Of a stretch of DNA of 64,000 nucleotides, positions 22,876 through 34,253 are shown piece by piece (the stretch's first letter is position 1; each line of letters opens with the position of its first letter). The notes under the pieces were generated by a model, which worked only from the letters and a program-made list of their open reading frames with translations, had not been told where the DNA came from and did not search any database. Source of the DNA: Mesotaenium endlicherianum (taxonomy: Eukaryota > Streptophyta > Zygnematophyceae > Zygnematales > Mesotaeniaceae). The translations under genes and the position numbers were made by a program. The stretch covers positions 434,582 through 498,581 of the forward strand of contig WELA01010735.1 of the NCBI GenBank assembly GCA_009602735.1. The letters run 5' to 3'.

Positions 22876-23266
22876 CTGTCATTTCAGTTGACTCGGGAAG
22901 GTGACAGGCGGTCCTGTCTCCATTTAAAGTTGGAGGCGATAATATATGACAGATAGTGAGCGAGAGCGATAAAGGGACAGTTACGTGAATCTTAAGTGTC
23001 AGCATAGTGAGAGAGGGGACAGCCTGGCCCACATAAAGCACCTTGAGCTGAAGGAAAAAGGGCCTCGCAGAACACTACATCACTTAATTCACCCTAAAAC
23101 ACAATCATACGTTTATGTTTAGCGCATCGCAACTACGTCAACTTTTAGCAATCATCCTGTAAGGTAAACAGTAGCGAACCCACTATACTAATACTAACAT
23201 ACTTCCTGCAATCCTTATGACAAAGGTCCATATCCTACTAACTTGTGCCCTGGTTACATGCACAGG

Positions 23267-24945
23267 ATGGCGCCCACCACACAAAAGGAGGACAGAAAGC
23301 GCAAGGCAGAAGAAGCCAGGAGGACAATGGAGCAATACCAGAAGGAGCTGGCGGCGACGTCCCTCACCAGGAGAGAACAAGAAAGGGTCCGCAGACAACA
23401 AGAGGCGGCAGAAGAGGCACAGAGGAAGAAGGATCAGGAAGCGGAAAACCTCAGGAAGGCTGAGGAGGAGAGACAGAAGAAACAGCAAGAAGAAGCGGCA
23501 GCGGCAGAGTAGGAGAAAAGGAAAAAGATTGAAGCGGACAGACAGAAGAGCTTGGCCACTTACAGGTATACTGTGGTGGGTGGCCAAAACTTCGATAACC
23601 TGAAGGAAGCATTGCTGGCAGCCCAGGAGATCAACAGGCTGGAACAGACAACACTGCTACAGGGGGAAGGAGCTGCAGCACTGGATAGGTACATCGAGAC
23701 ACACACTGGTGTGGTCCTCTACGAAGATTATGCCAAGATGGTGGGCTATACAGCAGAGCAGGCCCGGTATATCTTGCAGATGATTCAGAGGACAAGGCGG
23801 CGCCCATACCGGGAATAGTGGAAGATCGGAGACTCATCCGGATGGTGAGAATGCGGCCCGATAGCTTTAAGGATACGGTATTCTACCTCACACTACTGCC
23901 AGCTTACAATGAAGTTGAGAGAAGGAGCTGGGAGTTCTTGGCCATGGAAGCAGGACAGCAGATGTTCTCTCCCCACTGGTTCCCGTGTAAATTGAGGAAG
24001 GCTGAGCACAGACCCCAGTACTACCAGCAGCCAACAGACTGGAGGTGGATGACCGTCACAAACAAGAAGCAGGAGTGTGACCGAGCCCAACCGGATGACT
24101 TCCACTATGGCCTAGACGGCTATCTCATCCTACCACCTCACATTGCCCCTTGGGACCCCAGGCTGAATGGATGCCTGAGCAATATGAATGCAGAGACCAA
24201 GGAACATAGGAGGAGGGGAAGAGAGTACTTCTCTAAGGGAAAGCATGCCTTTGTCAAATGGGCAAAGAATGCAGGCCGGATAGATATCAGTAGGCTGAAG
24301 GCCAAGCAACCTCCAGCGCGCCCTAAGAAAGGGAGGTCGGTAGACTACTTCATGTCTACTAGGGAGCAGGACGACTTAGTGGACGAGACCCCTACTCTCT
24401 CCGAGGAGGAGGATGAGGAGGATGAGGAAGAAGAACAAGGCACAGGAGAAGCATCAGCAGCAGGTACTCAGGATACCTAGGGGCAGGCAGGGGCGCCTTC
24501 TAAAGAACCACGATCAGGTATTTGGAATGTGATCCCCGTTATGGCGACAACTGGACCCCGCGCTCGCTCCCCCAGCCCACCTGCCCAAGCAGGGGAAGAA
24601 GCCGATCTGACTGTACTGGGCAGCAGACACAGGCAAAAATCCCCAGAGGACAGGGGTGCTAGAAGAGGGACACGCGGGTGGGCCAGAGGTATGCCAGCCT
24701 CCCCCTCCGCTCAGGGGCATGTACCTCTAGCCAATGTATTTCAGCATCCTACTGGAATGCCTGTCTATGTGGGAATCAACACCCAAGTGGTTGAAGAGCA
24801 GGCTACCATCCTTCGTTCTCCTCGAGGTCCAACTTTAGAGCAAACAGGGTTCTTTAGAAGGCCAGCTGACAGACCTAGAGGGCTGTCCAGATCTAGGTCC
24901 AGATCTCCGTCTCCTGATCCTGAAGCCCCAGGAACAACCCCTTAA
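23267..24945 (+). pseudogene. Family G copy 1 ORF3 region
   Basis: Counterpart of the 558-residue ORF3 of copy 2 (48830-50506): charged coiled-coil N-terminus, a central conserved globular part (PHWFPCKLRKAEH, WRWMTVTNKKQECD), an acidic stretch and an Arg/Ser/Pro-rich tail. The start codon follows TACTAAC (23236-23242) and a CAG acceptor (ending 23265), as in copies 2 and 3. Fossil copy. Confidence 0.8.
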
Positions 24946-25058
24946 GGTGACAGGCTGAAGAGGCAGTCAGTAAGGGAGGCTGGTCAGGTTCAGTTCCCTT
25001 ATTTAAAATTTCTGCAGTTTAATGTTGTCGAGGCGACAACAAGTTAAGTTGGAGGGAT

Positions 25059-25778
25059 TGTAATGAATCAGTATATTAGTGGATATAATATTCATTTAAA
25101 TATAATAGTTAATTAAGTTCAGCCTGCTGAACTTTAGTTAATAGTCAGTCTGCTGGACTTTACATAATTATCAGTTTAATGACTCAGCCGGAAGCAGCAG
25201 GCTGAAGTCCATATAAGTCAGCTTGCTGACCCATTCTTTGACAGCCTGCTGCCTTCCGTACTCGGTAGCAGCGAACTGCCTTGACATGCATCTAAGTGCG
25301 ATATGCTAGATGAATGGCCAGATGACATCCCTATGATGGATGGCTATTCGGGATGATGGGAGATGGCGGTGGATTTGGTTAACGGAGGTCCTACCAACGT
25401 GGTTAACTCCCGGGTAGGCGGTGCCATCGCACTGACCGTTGAACAGTAAACTCATTCCATGTACATATGCTAGGCATTGCTCTCGAGTTCGGCATTCGGA
25501 AACGAGGCCAACTCTCTTGTACAGCTTACTGAGAGAGATCTGAATCCAAGGCGAGAAGCCATTGATACGCACTGTCTTCTAACCTTGCTTATGTATGAGT
25601 TTACTGATTTGCATCATTGATGCTAGTTTACTCTCATTTGACTGACGAGTATTATTCACTGCTAGTGTGTTGTCCTTTGCCGTTAAACCAGTTAACGGAA
25701 AATACCATAAAGATTACTTGCTGATATGAAGATCTTTATTAATTGTTAATCGCCTATTTGGTAAGTCAATTCATTTCA
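25059..25778 (+). repeat. Family G copy 1 3' LTR
   Basis: 720 bp, preceded by the polypurine tract GGAGGGAT and, 10-28 bases further upstream, by the hairpin TGTTGTCGAGGCGACAACA (25023-25041). Confidence 0.95.
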
Positions 25779-25783
25779 GCCTC

Positions 25784-26206
25784 CTAGAGTGACTACATGC
25801 ATTGGATCCGCCGCATACCCCGGCGGATTTCCAGGAGTAAAAATACTAGAGATGTCCCTAAAAAAGACATCTTTTAGAAGTCCCCATCATGCCAGGTGTA
25901 AGTAACAGAGATTTTTAGTAAAGCTTACACTTTTATCTCTTGTGTTTTGAGGACCACTTAGTTATTATCTTGTGAGAAGCAAGCCCTCCAGGCTTCCAGT
26001 CACTTGAAGAACTTCACAAGTGGTGAGCAAAGTCACAGCTTAAACCCCTGCCATAGGACTACTCTGAAGATCATGATGTGCTTCCAGTGATCTTTTGGGC
26101 CATACTTCATTAGTTGTTTTCCTACCAGATTACAGTCTTGAGGTGCTCACTCTGGAGAGTACACTTCCCTTAACCCCACAATAACGCAGTCTCTTAACGC
26201 ACGACA
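25784..26206 (+). repeat. Element 1 right long repeat, second part, and insert end
   Basis: Continues the repeat interrupted at 16722 and matches 5459-5841 of the left copy, ending at 26172. The last 34 bases (26173-26206), absent from the left copy, end in TCTCTTAACGCACGACA. The sequence then passes directly into element 2 integrase at CCTCGCTTGG. Confidence 0.85.
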
Positions 26207-26530
26207 CCTCGCTTGGACAGCGGTAGCTCACCTGCGAGATCGCAGCTCCACCGGTAGCCTAGGCCCATGATTGGCAGGGGTTGCAGGTGTGGGTGTTGCT
26301 GCGTAAAACCAACCTTGACGCGATCGCAGCTCGTACAGGCCTTGATCACGTCCTCACACTGCTGCTTCATGCCCCTCCACCAGTAAGATAGCTCCAGAAG
26401 ACTGTATGTCTTCTTGACACCATAGTGTCCAGTATTCTCATGCATTTCCTGCACCAGAGCTCGTCTTTTGGTAGGTTCTGGCACTAACTTCTCCTGACCA
26501 GTTTTTTCAATCTTGAAGAGGTTATTGCGT
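26207..26530 (-). pseudogene. Element 2 integrase N-terminal zinc-binding region
   Basis: The minus strand encodes MHENTGHYGVKKTYSLLELS and CTSCDRVKVGFTQQHP (the H2C2 zinc-binding pattern), then YRWSCDLAGELPLSKRG, which stops exactly at the element 1 insertion point and resumes with GNKYIMVMIEHFSEW at 4838 and below. Confidence 0.85.
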
Positions 26531-26779
26531 TCCAGCAAAACCTTTTAGCTCAATGATCCACATGGTCCTTTTTTTTCGCCGATAATCCTTCCATGTGAAC
26601 TCCCGTCTTCAGCCAATGCATAATGGCTTGATCTTTCCAAATCTTTGGACTGAACAGAGGTAGAGGCTCAGCCTCTCCTGATGCTACCATCTTAGCCATT
26701 TCGGCCAGGCAGGCGGCCAATTCTGCTGGGCTGCTTGGATCATCGTCTTCTCGAGCTCCTGTTCTGTCGTCTGCGGATG

Positions 26780-28160
26780 GGTCCGGGTTCCTGCTGAGTC
26801 CATCGGCGTTGTAGTTGAGTATACCTGCTCGGTGTATCACTGTCATCTGGTACTCCTGGAGCTTGAGAGCCCAACGAGCCAATTTGCCAGTGAGGTCTCC
26901 ATTCTTCATCAGCCAGAGTAATGGCGAGTGATCTGTGATCAACGTGAAAGGTCTTCCCCATACATACTCTCTGAAATGTGCGACAGCCCAAACCACTGCC
27001 AGTAGCTCTCCTTTGTAGGATGAGTAGTTGCTCTCCGCTCGGTTGTTAGAACGCGAGGCATAGGCAATGACGTACTCCTCTCTAGGACTTTCGACCTGAG
27101 TGAGTACTACGCCAATTCCCACACGACCCCAGTTGGTGTGTAGATTGAACGGCTTGGAGTAGTCAGGTGTTCGCAAGACTGGGGCTGTTACCAGCCGCTC
27201 CTTGAGCTCGTTCATGGCCTTCTCCTGGGCTTTTGTCCACACAAAAGGTACGTCCTTTTTTAGAAAATCTGTCAAGAGCTTAGCAATTTTGCTATAATCC
27301 TTCACAAATTTACGAAAGTATCCGCTTAGCCTTAACAGAGCTTTCAGCTTAGACACATTCGCTGGTGCAGGTATCTTGTAAATGGCTTCAATCTTTACAG
27401 CCTGAGGAGACATAGCATTGTTCCCAATCTCATGTCCTAAGTAAGGCACTTGTGCCTCAAAGAATCTGCACTTTCCAGGGTGCGTCATCTGGAATTTCTC
27501 CAGGCGCTGGAACACTTGTTCCAAGTGCTCGAGGTGCTCCTTTATAGACTTGCTGAACACCACTACGTCATCAATGTATGATTTTGCAAAATCCAGCCCC
27601 TCCAACACTTTATCCATAGTCCTCTAAAAGATGGCTGGGGCAATTTTCAGCCCAAACGGCATTACCGTCCATTGCCAAAGTTCTCTTTGGGCCCAGAAAG
27701 CGGTCTTAATTTGATCTTCTGTTTTCACAGGGATCTGATTGAAGCCTTGGCGTAGATCGATGATGTTGAACACCTTCCCAGTGGTAGCAATCGCAAAGAT
27801 CCGCTCTGGTGTAGGCATCACATAGCTGTCTGGCTCCGTGTGAAGATTCAGTCGTCTGTAGTTTCCGCACATACGAGTAGCTGTATAATTGCCATCCTCG
27901 TCCCTCTTGGCAACTACTACCGTGGGAGCTCCATGTATGGAGGTTGATTTCTCGATTATGCCAAGCTTGTGCAGCTCCTGGCAAGTTTTCTCCACACAGT
28001 CCCATTCGGTCTGATTGAGCTTATGCGGCCCAAGTCTGACTGCGTCATCAGTAGTTAGTGTGATCTCACACATACTGGCAGTGGTTCTACCAATCTCTTC
28101 CTTCGTAGAAGCAAACACCTTGCGGTGCTTCTTCAGCAGCCTCCCTACTTGTGCTCTCTG
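26780..28160 (-). pseudogene. Element 2 reverse transcriptase and RNase H
   Basis: Typical Ty3/gypsy polymerase wording on the minus strand: CGNYRRLNLHTEPDSYVMPT, IIDLRQGFNQIPVKTEDQ, TVMPFGLKIAP, then SYIDDVVVFSK (the YxDD catalytic box), HPGKCRFFEAQVPYLGHEIG and LSGYFRKFVKDYSKIAKLL. RNase H follows: FNLHTNWGRVGIGVVLTQ, AYASRSNNRAESNYSSYKGE, FTLITDHSPLLWLM, ending NADGLSRNPDP. It aligns over its whole length with 12900-14260 of element 1. Fossil. Confidence 0.88.
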
Positions 28161-28277
28161 TTGGGCTGAGACCATGTTTCCAATGGTGAAAACCTCAGTT
28201 GCTGGCTGCTTTTCCCCAACACAGGCATCCAATACTTGCTACTCTCTGGGTTTAGGTGGGGGCTTTCCGCCCTCATC

Positions 28278-30125
28278 CTAGCCTTCAGGCTTTTCTGCCT
28301 GATTGTTAGGCGGTGGAGTGGCAGGCTTTGCGGCTTGCACCTTAGCTGTCTCAGGCTCGGTGGCCTGCTTCTTACGCCTCTTACCTTTTCCGATAGATTG
28401 TCGCCTTTCTGGTTGCGTGGTATAGGTTAGACGCCTCCGGATGGGCTGCCTCAAGAATCTTTCTTCATCGGCCACAGTCCAGCTAGTCCATGTTCCTCCT
28501 TCTTCACGTTGTGGGGGTGGGTTTGGCAAAGGCCACCCTGCTGGATTTGCTCTGGGGTCGATTGTCCAACCCCATTCGCACTCAGTGGTAGCTATGCGCG
28601 CAACGGTTGTGCCAAACTCCTCTCTGGATGGTGGCGTAACCGTCCATGTTTGTGTCATAGTCTGCGATCTTTGAGCCGTAGCTAGTTGTGCGCATACAGC
28701 ATTTTTTGCTATCAAGCGCCTTATGGTGCGTCTCATCTCTACCAGTTCCCCCTCAGACACTGCAGGTTTCCTAGGAGCTGAGCTGTCCTTCTCCCATGTT
28801 CCAATGGATGAGGGGCGCACCATGGAAATGTGAATTCCCATTGTCAAGGTTTTGCGAATTAAGCCATCCTCTCCCTCTCTCTGCAGAATCTCAAGAATAG
28901 GTTGCGGAGGAGGAGCCGTGGTTCCTTTCGGAACCCCTTCACTCTGAGCTGTTCCCCTGTACTTGAAATAACGCATCAGCATCCGCCTGAAAGGTGCATT
29001 CCCTTTTCGGGCCACCTTTCTTGGTCTGCTTGCGCGATCGTGAGGATTTCCTTGTTTTGGTTCCATTTTAGCGGTGCAGGCAACCACTTCCTACGGCTGT
29101 TGTAGCTGATGTGTGGTGGCTTCTGGTGCTGGCAAACAGGTGGTTGGAGTGCTTGATGTAGGCGACCTTAGATCGTTCTAAAGATCCGCCGGGCTGGGTC
29201 CTTCCATCATCAATTGGTCGTTCACCTAGTCATCCGTTTTGAGTTCTTGCAGCTCCAATAGGTCCAGCTCTGGAGTAGGAAAACGTAGAATTGCTTCCTG
29301 AATCTCCTCTTCATTAGAGACTGACGGCAGGTCGAAACCTGGAAGGTCTGGCATCTCTGCCTCATCTTCAATTGATTTCTCCGCTCCAGGTGGTGGCGGT
29401 TCTTCTTCATTATCTGTGTTGAGCTTCGCCAAGTTGACGATGGCTGATTGCAGAGTGCTTGCCGCCTTAGCCACTTCCCTTTCCTTGTGTTGTCGAGCGT
29501 CTGCGTCGATCAACTGCTCCATGATTTGTCTTGCAATGGATTCAGCTGTTTGACTGGCTGAACCTCGCTGTTGCCCCTTAGCCTGCGGCTCTGGGCTCAT
29601 CAAGGCAGGTGTTGTAGACAGTTTCTTGTCCAACTCCTCCTGGCGTTCTTCAAATATCACTTCGAGACATATGGTCTTTGCAGACCCTCCAGAATCTCCT
29701 GAGTTCTGGCTACTCTCTTTGGCCCATTCACCAAGATTGCACTGGCGTTCTTGCCTTAGTTCTTGGGTTAGGCAGTATCCCGTATTTTCAGCTGTAGGCT
29801 CAGGAGCCTTCTTCTCGAATTCTTCTGACATGTTTTGTAACAATGCTCGCTCTGGTGAAGACGATAGACACTTTTGATTGGCTTCCCAGCTACTTGAGCT
29901 TTCCTGCCAATAGTCTCCGCGCCCAGCTGCTCTTGGGCTGAAGGGGGTATCATACCCAGACCTGGCCTCTTCGGGGGATTCTTCACGTATTGATGTCGTT
30001 GCTCCGGGAGGTGAGCTCCCAAAAATCTGGCTGTGAGTGGCGTTTCTCACAGATAATGGGGTGCCATGCGTATCGTCTTCCACTCCTGGTAGCGGTGCTG
30101 CTTGCTCAGGCGCCTGATCCCTCAT
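28278..30125 (-). pseudogene. Element 2 charged linker between methyltransferase and reverse transcriptase
   Basis: About 1.8 kb of coding-like sequence without a domain I can name. The part nearer the methyltransferase (29226-30125) is rich in Glu, Gln and Ser, with a helix-rich section (SIARQIMEQLIDADARQHKE) and an acidic C-terminus with PDLPGFDLPSVSNEEE. The part nearer the polymerase (28278-29087) contains FRRMLMRYFKYRG, a section with ILEILQREGEDGLIRKTLTM, and a Lys/Arg-rich tail that could act in nuclear entry or nucleic acid binding. Element 1 has a much shorter Pro/Ala/Gln-rich linker at the same place. Confidence 0.55.
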
Positions 30126-30439
30126 GGGTGTATCCTCTCTTTCTAGAGGTGCTTGTAATTAATTGGTCCGGTTATCAATCCGGTCCAATAGATCCTGACA
30201 TCTCATCAGAGAGTGCCACCCTATCTCCCCTGTATGCTCTGTCTACAGCGGCTTCCGCTGCGTCTCTTTGCACCCAGTATTCTTCTTGTTACTGATGTGC
30301 CGTTCTGATAGCCCTCTTATCAGATGTTGGTACCACATTGATCCCAATTGTCACTGGTCTTGGTCTCGGCATAGGCTTGTCAGTGAAGGTCAACTGTTGC
30401 CATGTCATGATTGTTTCCACCAACCAAGTCATAGAGTGC

Positions 30440-31375
30440 TGCCCAATCATGTTGCCAAAAATCTTTGCAGCTTTCATCTGATCCTACAGCACCGGGTATA
30501 TGCCGAGCTATGGTGTCGGGTATTCCAAGGCATTTGCCCTTTTCCACCGCGGTGGGCTCTCTCCACACGGCGTCTCTTTTATATACGTCTTTGACCATTC
30601 CTGGTCCACCTCCTCTGAAGGCTCGGGATCCTCGATATGCTGTAAAGGTAGGCAATACCACTCTTGGCTGGCCTGGTTCGTTGATGACACACTGTGGATA
30701 GGAATCCCTCAAGGTCACTGGTCTGGTATGCACCGCCAGTGCCCTTTCTACTGTCAATGCTGTCGGTGATCGCCGTGTAATGTCCTCCATTTCTCTCAGA
30801 ACCTCAATAGACATGCCGTTGGTCCAAAATATCCTGGCCCTATGGGATAATCCCCCGTGCTTGGCGTCGTTCATCAGCACATGATGGCCCAAAATGGAGT
30901 CGAAAATCAGCCATGGTTCTCCCGGCTTCATCTGCTTGTAGTCCATTCCTGGATGTACGTTCTCAATCACAAACACAGGTGGGTGATAGTGCTGACGTTC
31001 CCGCAGCATGCTGATGATTTTCACCATCCATCCCTAGTACTGTGCTCGTGGGTCACTGAATCCCCTCCTGTTTCTAGCTTGAGAAAAAGGTTGACAAGGG
31101 AATCCAGCAAAGATCCAATCAATCCTGTAGCCATACAGGTATTCAGGCTTCACATTCATAATGTTGCCTCCGGCAATGCGCTCGACATTGCTATATGCAG
31201 GCGCCAACCCTTTAAAATAATACATTTGTTGCATCTGATTCATGACCTCTTGGAATGCTCGAAAAGCGTGGTCATAGTTGTCCACATACTGGACTTTGAC
31301 CACCTGTATTCCTCGCTGAATGAATGCTATGGTCCCAGAGCCAAGTCCGGCGAATAATTCCAACACTACCACTCC
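30440..31375 (-). pseudogene. Element 2 DNA cytosine-5 methyltransferase domain
   Basis: C5-methyltransferase motifs in order on the minus strand: I, VVVLELFAGLGSGTIAFIQ (about 31375-31320); IV, IFAGFPCQPFSQARNRRGFS with the PCQ catalytic loop (about 31090); VI, VFVIENVHPG (about 30965); VIII, GGLSHRARIFWTNG (about 30840); then a target-recognition-like stretch; and C-terminal wording REPTAVEKGKCLGIPD (about 30570) that fits motif IX. The domain lies between protease and reverse transcriptase exactly as in element 1, although the two methyltransferases are very diverged. The wording is near DNMT3-type enzymes but I cannot place it firmly. Fossil. Confidence 0.88.
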
Positions 31376-31689
31376 CCTTTTCCAGTAAGGATCTTCCATC
31401 CTGACCATGCCTTGCGGCAGCGGCTCCACTCCAGGCATCAGATTTGCAGAGGAGGTAACTGGTTAGGGTACTGGCAGCAACTCTTGCGGCCCGTGGTCTC
31501 TACTACTCACAGTTTCAGCTGCTTCATGATCCGGGGTTGCCATACCAAGGATGTTGGCATGTTGATGCTTGTATAGCCTTCCTCTTCTTGCTTCATGAGG
31601 TAGTCGCTGGCTTCTGGGTACCTGTCATTAACGCAGCAGTCTAGCAGTCCGTAGTTTGCTTCTCCTATGCAAACCATTCTCACAGGAAT

Positions 31690-32060
31690 TTCTCCTGCCG
31701 GCTGCCTATCTGTTGACTTGTAAGTCACTCTCTGTTTCCGCAGATCAATGACCATACCCAAGGGAATCAGTGCTTCTGTTCTCAAGAAAACATCATAGTT
31801 CTCAGCTTCCGTCAATGTGCATTCCATAAATAGTGACGCCTCTTCAGGTTTCCCTGGATTTACTGTGATTTTCACAGACCTGCGGGTAATCCCACAAGAC
31901 TTTGAGACTTGTCCTGAGGCAGTTCTCAACTGAAAAGGACTCTCATTCAGGTCCCTGGTTGTCAAACCTAAAGCTTTCACAGCTCGTTTTCCCAAAATGA
32001 CTGGCTGTGCGCCTGTATCCAACAGAATGTTGGGAGCTGCCCAGTTGTTGAAGATCAATG
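31690..32060 (-). pseudogene. Element 2 aspartic protease region
   Basis: ILLDTGAQPVILGKRAVKAL carries the catalytic DTG; ENYDVFLRTEALIPLGMVID corresponds to the later conserved region (FDVLLGQDVLFPIGA in element 1). It follows the second zinc knuckle by about 600 bases. Confidence 0.8.
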
Positions 32061-32639
32061 CACCATCCTTATTTTGCACTCTCACGGTGCTAAAATTGGT
32101 GGGCAATAAGGCGCCATTTGCACCTTCCTCAGCTATATCCAGATGATGTCCGACCTCTTCAACCGTGAATGGGTAAGTGATGTGCAAATCAGCGAGGGAA
32201 AGCAAAGGAGCATGCTGGATCCGGTGTTCCACCAGAGCCTTCAGCTTCTCCAGCGAAAAACTAAATGTCTTGCGCGACCTGGGCCTGGTTTGTCGCAGCT
32301 GCGAGATCTTGTTTTCATCCAGAGTGATCCGGAAAGTCTGAGGAAGCTTCCCAGCATTCCTTGGCACCAGACGGTTGTAGTCTGCTTGCTCGGCAACCGC
32401 TGCATTCACAGCCTTTCCAGGCAGCCGCTTCTCGCCTTTGCAGACGGTCATTTCTGCAATATCTGCATCATAGTAGACATTGGGTACATTTAGTTTCGCA
32501 AACTGCGCTTTCAACTCAGCAATTTTTGCACTCATAGCTTCATACTTTTGGTTACCCTTGCGGTTACCAGAGCCACCCTTTTCTTTCTTTTTCTCTTTGT
32601 CTGCCTCTTTCGTGGCAGCATTTGCCCAGGGCGGCTTTA

Positions 32640-34253
32640 GATTTGGGTTCTTAGACCAGCACTCATCTTTCGAATGTCCCTTCTTACTGCAATGTGCGCA
32701 TATCTGCGCTTTGCTAGCGCATCTGGGTACGGACAGTCTCTCTTTTGATGTCCTGATTTCCCGCAATTCCAACAACTCTCTGCTGTTTCAGCAGTGTTGC
32801 CGTGCTTAGCAAACTTATTGAAAGACCCGCTTTTTTTCTTAAACTGAAAATTAGAGCTTTTGGCCTTAGGCAAAGAGAATTCCTCTCTCCTCTCAGGAGC
32901 CATAAGCGTCCTGGATGCCTCTTTATACCACACTTTACCTTCTTTGACATTACGTGCTATTTCAGCCGCCTCGTCGATGTCCCAGTCAATCCCGTGCTTT
33001 GCGAACAGGTGTGGCCTGACTTCGCGATCTGTTTCCTTGCCCAAGCACAACAGAAACTTGTCAGCCACTATTCTGGGCTTGTATATTTTTGCCTTTTTAG
33101 CGAGGTCTACCAATCTGGATTTGACCTCCATGACTATCTTGTTCTTCTGACGAACAAAATGAACATAACGGTGCACCTTAAAACTGCGATCCTCTGGAAA
33201 TCGTGCTTCAAGCAACTTGAAGAAACGACGCAGGCAATGCGTGGAGTCTAGCTGGTCATCCCCAGCCTCCATATCCTTACGACAGCTAGCCAAGGCTTGC
33301 GCATGGCTTGCCTCTGTCGTGGCGCTATCTCTTTGCTGGCCATTGAGAGGTGTAGCTCTGCGTGTTACTCGTTCCTGAGCTTTAGCAATCTTTTCAGACA
33401 ATTTTGCACACACCTTTCGCAACTCTGCGACAGAGCCGGCATCATCATCTTGAGTGGCAGGCTTCCGCTGGCCCTTCGTGAGTTGCCTCATGGCCTCTGT
33501 TAATTCTTGTGTTAGTGCAGCTAAGTCTATGCTCTCAACAGGTGCAGTTGTTACTGTTCTTCCTGAAGATAAAGCGGACATTCGGGCTTTCGCAGCCTCT
33601 TTCTGGATTTTTAAATTCCTAGCCCTTTTCTGTTCTTCAAATGCCCATTCCTGGGTGAGATCCTTATCCTTCCAGAATTAGCGGTATAACAGTAGGGCAT
33701 CCTTGTCCAAGTACTGAACCAAGCCTGTAAATGCGACAGATTGCGTATAAGAAGAATCCTTCCGAATCTTCTCAAAGAATTCTGCCCAATAGATCTCATC
33801 AAACTCTTCGAAAGTGAGACCATTTCCGCTAATTCGTCCGCTAAAACACTTTGCAGACAGCTTGAACTTAGGATTTTCATCCCGATCATCACCGGCCATT
33901 TTGAACGGTGAACAGGAGTCACTGACTCTTCCCCACACGTCTTGCTCTCTGCCCAAATCAGGTACAAAGGCTCGTGTATTATCTGGGTTCTCACCGCTTG
34001 CGGAGTTATGACGAGACTCGTCTCTCGACGGTTGCTCACTCCACCGGTTGTCAGTATGCTCAGACGTCTCACTTTCTCGTGGACTCTGGCTAGAATTAGA
34101 ACCTTCTGCAGGCTCCACAAAGTGGTAGAGTCTTCCACTCCTCAACCGCATATACAGTTGAACTTCTTCGGGTCCCCTTCCACGTTGAACACCAGCAGCC
34201 TTCACAGGCCTCAATCCCCAACTGACTTGGGAATTCTTGTTCACCTGAACCAA
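32640..34253 (-). pseudogene. Element 2 gag region with two zinc knuckles
   Basis: Minus-strand Gag: an N-terminal Ser/Glu/Arg-rich region (about 34250-33900), a capsid-like part with FEEFDEIYWAEFFEKIRKD and HCLRRFFKLLEARFPEDRSF, then CWNCGKSGHQKRDC and CAHCSKKGHSKDEC knuckles near 32790-32655. The architecture resembles element 1 but without its 2-kb alanine-rich spacer. Fossil. Confidence 0.8.

Larger units (their letters stand above)
16723..25778 (+). mobile_element. Family G copy 1: chromovirus (Ty3/gypsy with chromodomain) plus ORF3, broken
   Basis: A 9.06-kb element with 720-bp LTRs (16723-17442 and 25059-25778) starting TGTAATG and ending TTTCA, and a perfect 5-bp duplication GCCTC at 16718-16722 and 25779-25783. 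The primer-binding site TGGTATCGGAGC (17444-17455) fits initiator tRNA-Met. The polypurine tract GGAGGGA lies just before the 3' LTR. Parts: gag with one CCHC knuckle, protease, reverse transcriptase (with the 318-base N block), RNase H, integrase, chromodomain and the downstream ORF3. The LTRs differ at about 25 positions by eye, so this copy is older than copies 2 and 3. It is broken at roughly half a dozen places. Confidence 0.95.
4841..26206 (+). mobile_element. Element 1: Ty3/gypsy retrotransposon with DNA methyltransferase and PHD finger (copy 1 nested in it)
   Basis: Order on the plus strand: long terminal repeat 4841-5841, gag, alanine-rich spacer, protease, C5-methyltransferase, reverse transcriptase/RNase H, integrase, PHD finger, G-run polypurine tract (15946-15953), a 138-bp unique piece, then a second copy of the long repeat starting at 16093 and interrupted by family G copy 1. 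The insert begins TGTC and ends GACA. ACCTC or CCTC flanks both sides, inside the integrase of element 2. The two long repeats look about 98-99 percent alike by eye, so the insertion is fairly recent. The internal part is strikingly GC-rich compared with the repeats. The element is broken, with perhaps four to six breaks, some of which may be assembly joins. Confidence 0.9.
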
